Below are positions 61,001-64,000 of a stretch of 64,000 nucleotides of DNA, piece after piece. Under the pieces are notes generated by a model. It did not search any database, was not told where the DNA came from, and worked only from the letters and a program-made list of their open reading frames with translations. The stretch is from assembly GCA_016191115.1 (NCBI GenBank), contig JACPPG010000044.1:124001-188000 (forward strand), written 5' to 3'. Every line of letters starts with the position of its first letter. The first letter of the stretch is position 1. Source of the DNA: Planctomycetia bacterium (GTDB lineage: Bacteria; Planctomycetota; Planctomycetia; Pirellulales; JACPPG01). The translations under genes were made by a program, and so were the position numbers.

Positions 61001-61480
61001 TCACTCCGGCGCCGCTTCGGTCACCGCCTGCTCGGCGGCAGGAGCTTCGGTCTGTGTACCGCCGTTAGTGGCCGCGGCCGGCTCCTCGGCCTTCGCTTCG
61101 GCACGGGGTGCTTCGGCACGGGGCGCTTCGGCCGGCTTGGGCTGCGGGATGAACACCGGCTCGGGGGCGGGCGGAACCACCTTCGGTAGCGCCAGCCGCT
61201 CGCGGGCCGCCTTTTGCGCCTCGAGGTGCGTCCCCTGCGCCCCGTACTTCTTGATCAACACGTTGACGTTGACGCTCGGCTTGGCCCCGACGCCCAGCCA
61301 GTAGCTCACCCGTTCGGTGTTCAATAGCACGCGCGCGTCGACGTCGGGCACGAGCGGGTCGTACGTCCCCAGCTCCTCGATCACGCTGCCGTCGCGCGGG
61401 TTGCGCGAGTCGACGGCACAGATGCGAAAGAACGGCCTGTGCTTGCGCCCCATCATCTTCATTCGAATTCTGACAGCCAC
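61001..61480 (-). CDS. rpsP: 30S ribosomal protein S16, with long tail
   Basis: 159 residues, against the usual 80-90. The first 84 residues are a normal S16: MAVRIRMKMMGRKHRPFFRI, DPLVPDVDARVLLNTERVSYWLGVGAKPSVNVNVLIKKYG. From about residue 95 there is a tail PAPEPVFIPQPKPAEAPRAE with PRAEA repeats and a run of acidic and Ala residues (EEPAAATNGGTQTEAPAAEQ). It is likely disordered and outside the ribosome core. Such extensions occur in some phyla. It is the first ribosomal gene after ffh on this strand, in the order ffh-rpsP-trmD-rplS. The start is set by the conserved AVRIR end. Confidence 0.96.
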   Translation of the reverse strand: MAVRIRMKMMGRKHRPFFRICAVDSRNPRDGSVIEELGTYDPLVPDVDARVLLNTERVSYWLGVGAKPSVNVNVLIKKYGAQGTHLEAQKAARERLALPKVVPPAPEPVFIPQPKPAEAPRAEAPRAEAKAEEPAAATNGGTQTEAPAAEQAVTEAAPE

Positions 61481-61525
61481 TCAAAACCTCCTGAGTTATC
61501 GTGTTGAACGCGGTGTTCTGTGATT

Positions 61526-61564
61526 TCCCCCTCACCCCGGCCCTCTCCTACCAGGGGAGAGGGA
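61526..61564. repeat. CCCTCACCCCGGCCCTCTCC hairpin
   Basis: CCCCTCACCCCGGCCCTCTCC folds back on GGGGAGAGGGAG; compare 31713-31750. It lies between ffh and rpsP, so it may lower read-through within the cluster. Confidence 0.65.
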
Positions 61565-61616
61565 GTTTTCTTCGTCGACCCTCTGCCGCGAGGGGCGAGG
61601 GATTCCTTTCCGTGCG

Positions 61617-63146
61617 TCACGATTTGCGCGGGTCGCCGTTGTGTCGTGGATCGCTATGGTCGTCTCCCCGTTGCCGTTTTTCCTCGCGCTTCCGGCGGCG
61701 CATTTCCTTTTCGCGCTGCCTTTTCAATTCGGTGCGCTCGCCGGCCGACAGCCGCTTGCCGGTCCCCTTCTTCTGCTTCGTCAGCGTGGCGCCCGGATCG
61801 AGGAACCCGCCACGCTGCAGCTCCTGCACTTTCCGCATGCGGTCGCGCATGCCCATGCCCGCCATCTGCTTCATGACGTCGGCCATGCCGTCGAACTGCT
61901 TGACCAGTTGGCTGACCTCGTGGGGCTCGACGCCGGCCCCCTCGGCAATCCGCCGCCGCCGGCTCTGGTCGATGACCTTCGAGGGGTTGCGGCGCTCGTC
62001 AGCCGTCATCGAGTCGATGATGCCCACCAGACGCCGCATGTCCCCTTCGGCGTCCACGTCCCCCATCATCTTCGACAGACCGCCCATGCCCGGGATCATG
62101 CCCATGATCTTGTTCAAGGGGCCCAGCCGTCCGATCTGGCTGAGTTGCTTGCGGAAGTCGTCGAGCGTGAACTCGCCGCGGCGGAGGCGCTCTTCCTGCT
62201 GCCGCATCTCGTCCTGGTCGAACTTCTGCTGCGCCTGCTCGACCAAGGTCAGCACGTCTCCCATGCCCAGGATACGGCCGGCCATCCGCTCCGGGTGGAA
62301 CTCCTCGAGCGCGTCCAGGTGCTCGCCGGTGCCGATGAACTTGAGCGGCACGCCGGTCACCGCCTTGACGCTGAGGGCGGCGCCGCCGCGGGCGTCGCCG
62401 TCGAGCTTGGTCATGATGCAGCCGTCGAGCTCCAAGGCCTCGTTGAAAGCCTTGGCGCTGTTCACGGCGTCCTGGCCCGTCATCGCGTCGACGACCAGGT
62501 ATACCTGGTCAGGCGTGACGCGGCGGTCGATCCGCTCCAACTGCTGCATCAGCTCTTGGTCGATGTGCAGCCGACCGGCCGTGTCGAGGATCACGACTTG
62601 CGCGCCGGTCGTCCGGGCGTGCTTGACGGCGTTCTGACAGAGCGCGACGGGGTCGCTCGCGCCTTCCTCGGAATAGACCGGCACGCCGATCTGCTCGCCG
62701 ATCACGTGCAACTGGTGCACGGCCGCGGGTCGCTGCAAGTCGGCTGCGACCAGGAGCGGTTTGCGGCCCCGCTCCAGGATCATCCGCGCGAGCTTGCCGC
62801 AGGTGGTCGTCTTGCCCGAGCCTTGCAGGCCGCACATCATCAGCACGGTGACGTCGGGACGGAGGTGAAGCGAGTGGTCGACCGGCCCCATCAGGTTCAC
62901 CAGCTCGCGGTGGACGATGCCCACAACTTGCTGGTCGGGTCGCAAGCTCTTGAGCACCTGCTCGCCGACGGCCTCCTCTGTGACGCGGGCCATGAAGTCC
63001 TTCACGACCGGAAAGCTGACGTCGGCCTCCAAGAGCGACTGCTGCACGAGCTGCAAGCCCTCGCGCATATTGGCTTCGGTCAGCCGGGCTTTGCCGCTCA
63101 GCGTCCGCAGCGCGGAACTCAGGCCTTCTTGCAACGACTCGAACAT
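61617..63146 (-). CDS. ffh: Signal recognition particle protein Ffh
   Basis: GTPase of SRP54 type; with 4.5S RNA it delivers nascent membrane proteins to the FtsY receptor. 509 residues from ATG 63146 ([19 protein letters not shown]); a longer frame adds unconserved residues. The N domain (residues 1-85) is followed by the G domain: [15 protein letters not shown] (about residue 107), [20 protein letters not shown] (about 190), [13 protein letters not shown] (about 248). The methionine-rich M domain (about 330-450) includes [13 protein letters not shown] and [12 protein letters not shown]. The tail is highly charged ([20 protein letters not shown]). The rpsP-trmD-rplS genes follow in order. 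Confidence 0.96.
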   Translation of the reverse strand: MFESLQEGLSSALRTLSGKARLTEANMREGLQLVQQSLLEADVSFPVVKDFMARVTEEAVGEQVLKSLRPDQQVVGIVHRELVNLMGPVDHSLHLRPDVTVLMMCGLQGSGKTTTCGKLARMILERGRKPLLVAADLQRPAAVHQLHVIGEQIGVPVYSEEGASDPVALCQNAVKHARTTGAQVVILDTAGRLHIDQELMQQLERIDRRVTPDQVYLVVDAMTGQDAVNSAKAFNEALELDGCIMTKLDGDARGGAALSVKAVTGVPLKFIGTGEHLDALEEFHPERMAGRILGMGDVLTLVEQAQQKFDQDEMRQQEERLRRGEFTLDDFRKQLSQIGRLGPLNKIMGMIPGMGGLSKMMGDVDAEGDMRRLVGIIDSMTADERRNPSKVIDQSRRRRIAEGAGVEPHEVSQLVKQFDGMADVMKQMAGMGMRDRMRKVQELQRGGFLDPGATLTKQKKGTGKRLSAGERTELKRQREKEMRRRKREEKRQRGDDHSDPRHNGDPRKS

Positions 63147-63635
63147 GCGCGCACTCAGGGTTACATTGCGCAGTCGCCCATGGCTCTTGGCGGCCGCCAA
63201 GAGTGGGGAGCGAGCGCAGCCGTGCCACCAGCGAATTATTCACAGTGTGGCCGGCCCAGTCGGAAACCGACGATTCTAGCCCATCCGAGGGGCGATTGGC
63301 AATCCTCGTTGGCGCGTCCCAGGCGCGCCCCGCACGCGGCCTAGAGCCGGTCCGGCAAAGAGCTTGCGGCGAAGCGGGGGGCGGGCATCCTGCCCGCCTT
63401 CGGGCCAATGATGAGTGATGAATGCGGAATGATAAATGAGGGGGAGACACGGTTGTTAAGCCAGGGACCTCCGCAAACCGCCACCGACTTCCCAGCGCGC
63501 CGCTGGGTTTATCCCGGCGGTCCTCTGTCTTTCCCATTCATCATTCCGCATTCATCATTATTGGCCGGCAGACCGCCGGGATAAACTCGGCCGCTCGCTT
63601 AGATTGGTGACGTGCGAGCTTGGTAAAATGCGTCG
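63147..63635. other. Intergenic region upstream of ffh
   Basis: 489 bp without a gene I can support. It includes GGGGGGCGGGCATCCTGCCCGCC (63376-63402), GGGTTTATCCCGGCGGTCC (about 63507-63525) and ACCGCCGGGATAAACTCGGC (63571-63592), members of two hairpin families. No promoter could be assigned. Confidence 0.45.
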
Positions 63636-63977
63636 ATGACCGCTGATCGCCGGCCGCGCCGCCGCTGGTTCCAGTTCGGGCTGGGAACGATGTTCCTGCT
63701 GGTGACCCTCTTCGCGCTGTGGCTGGCGTGGGAGCTGAACTTCATCCACGAGCGGCAGGCGTTTCTCGCGTGGGTCGATCGCAAGAACGCAGAGGTGACC
63801 AACGCCTGGTTCATGGTTAACCCGCCGCGTGTTCCCCCTGCCACGATTCCTTTTTGGCGACGGTGGCTCGGCGATACGGCGGTAGACACGGTTGAGCTGC
63901 CGCCGAATTCCACCGCCGCGGACCGCGATCGCGCGAAGGCCTTGTTCCCCGAGGCAGACGTCACGTCCGAAGACTGA
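63636..63977 (+). CDS. Small membrane protein
   Basis: 113 residues from ATG 63636 (MTADRRPRRRWFQFGLGTMF). A basic start (RRPRRRWFQF) precedes one hydrophobic transmembrane segment (residues 14-32, GLGTMFLLVTLFALWLAWEL) and a soluble part (RKNAEVTNAWFMVNPPRVPP, DTVELPPNSTAADRDRAKAL). The RRWFQFGLGTMFLLVTL start is a pattern I associate with planctomycete inner-membrane proteins, but the function is not known. It ends 23 bases before the window edge. No strong ribosome site is seen. The gene is in the orientation opposite to ffh. Confidence 0.7.
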   Translation: MTADRRPRRRWFQFGLGTMFLLVTLFALWLAWELNFIHERQAFLAWVDRKNAEVTNAWFMVNPPRVPPATIPFWRRWLGDTAVDTVELPPNSTAADRDRAKALFPEADVTSED

Positions 63978-64000
63978 CCGGATAGATCAAAGTGCCAATC

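Noticed and set aside
61641-63344. 567-codon plus-strand frame opposite ffh
   Set aside because: It is a shadow of ffh and has no recognisable domain.

Overview
The window looks like chromosomal DNA from a high-GC planctomycete, most likely of the Pirellulales. Grounds: a PEP-CTERM protein, a DUF1570 protein, DUF11 and WYL proteins, a standalone CTP-synthase-C-terminus-like protein, many short GC-rich palindromic repeats between (and inside) genes, and weak operon compaction. I do not claim a genus.

Layout. 1-7.3 kb: an edge-truncated protein, a secreted protein, infC and thrS (all minus), tRNA-Val, a DUF1570 putative metalloprotease. 7.6-26.5 kb (all minus): a [2Fe-2S] ferredoxin and, read in transcription order, uvrA followed by seven consecutive paralogous genes (here G to A). 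Each encodes about 11 membrane segments plus a C-terminal TPR domain. They resemble the eukaryotic TMTC O-mannosyltransferases (GT-C fold, DUF1736-like core). This tandem family is the most striking feature of the window. 26.5-32.5 kb: gene remnants, ilvN-ilvC, a small protein, a COG0731-type radical SAM protein, the amidotransferase-like protein and a nitroreductase. 32.6-45 kb: asparagine synthetase, an MFS transporter, an ankyrin protein, a secreted protein, a Tat-exported aldo/keto reductase, an interrupted zinc-ribbon gene, ispD, tyrS, and a small LigD-phosphoesterase-like protein. 45-57.5 kb: cell-envelope and exported proteins (PEP-CTERM, DUF11 lipoprotein, others), a TolC-like lipoprotein overlapping a WYL regulator, and tmk. 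57.5-64 kb: a gene-poor 1 kb stretch rich in TGCGC motifs, then the housekeeping cluster ffh-rpsP-trmD-rplS-yraN (minus), which lacks rimM, and a small membrane protein.

How the parts fit. Translation and secretion functions (thrS, infC, tyrS, tRNA-Val, rpsP, trmD, rplS, ffh), DNA repair and nucleotide supply (uvrA, tmk), branched-chain amino acid synthesis (ilvN, ilvC) and isoprenoid synthesis (ispD) form the conserved backbone. Planctomycete-specific exported proteins sit between them. The seven-gene array is plausibly an envelope protein-glycosylation or glycan-transfer locus; that role is inferred from family resemblance only.

Repeats are abundant. A roughly 150-bp dispersed element occurs three times. 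Several hairpin families recur in gaps, and one family has inserted in frame into the same loop of the array proteins. Start sites were chosen by reading family homology and ribosome binding sites; no alignments or searches were run.
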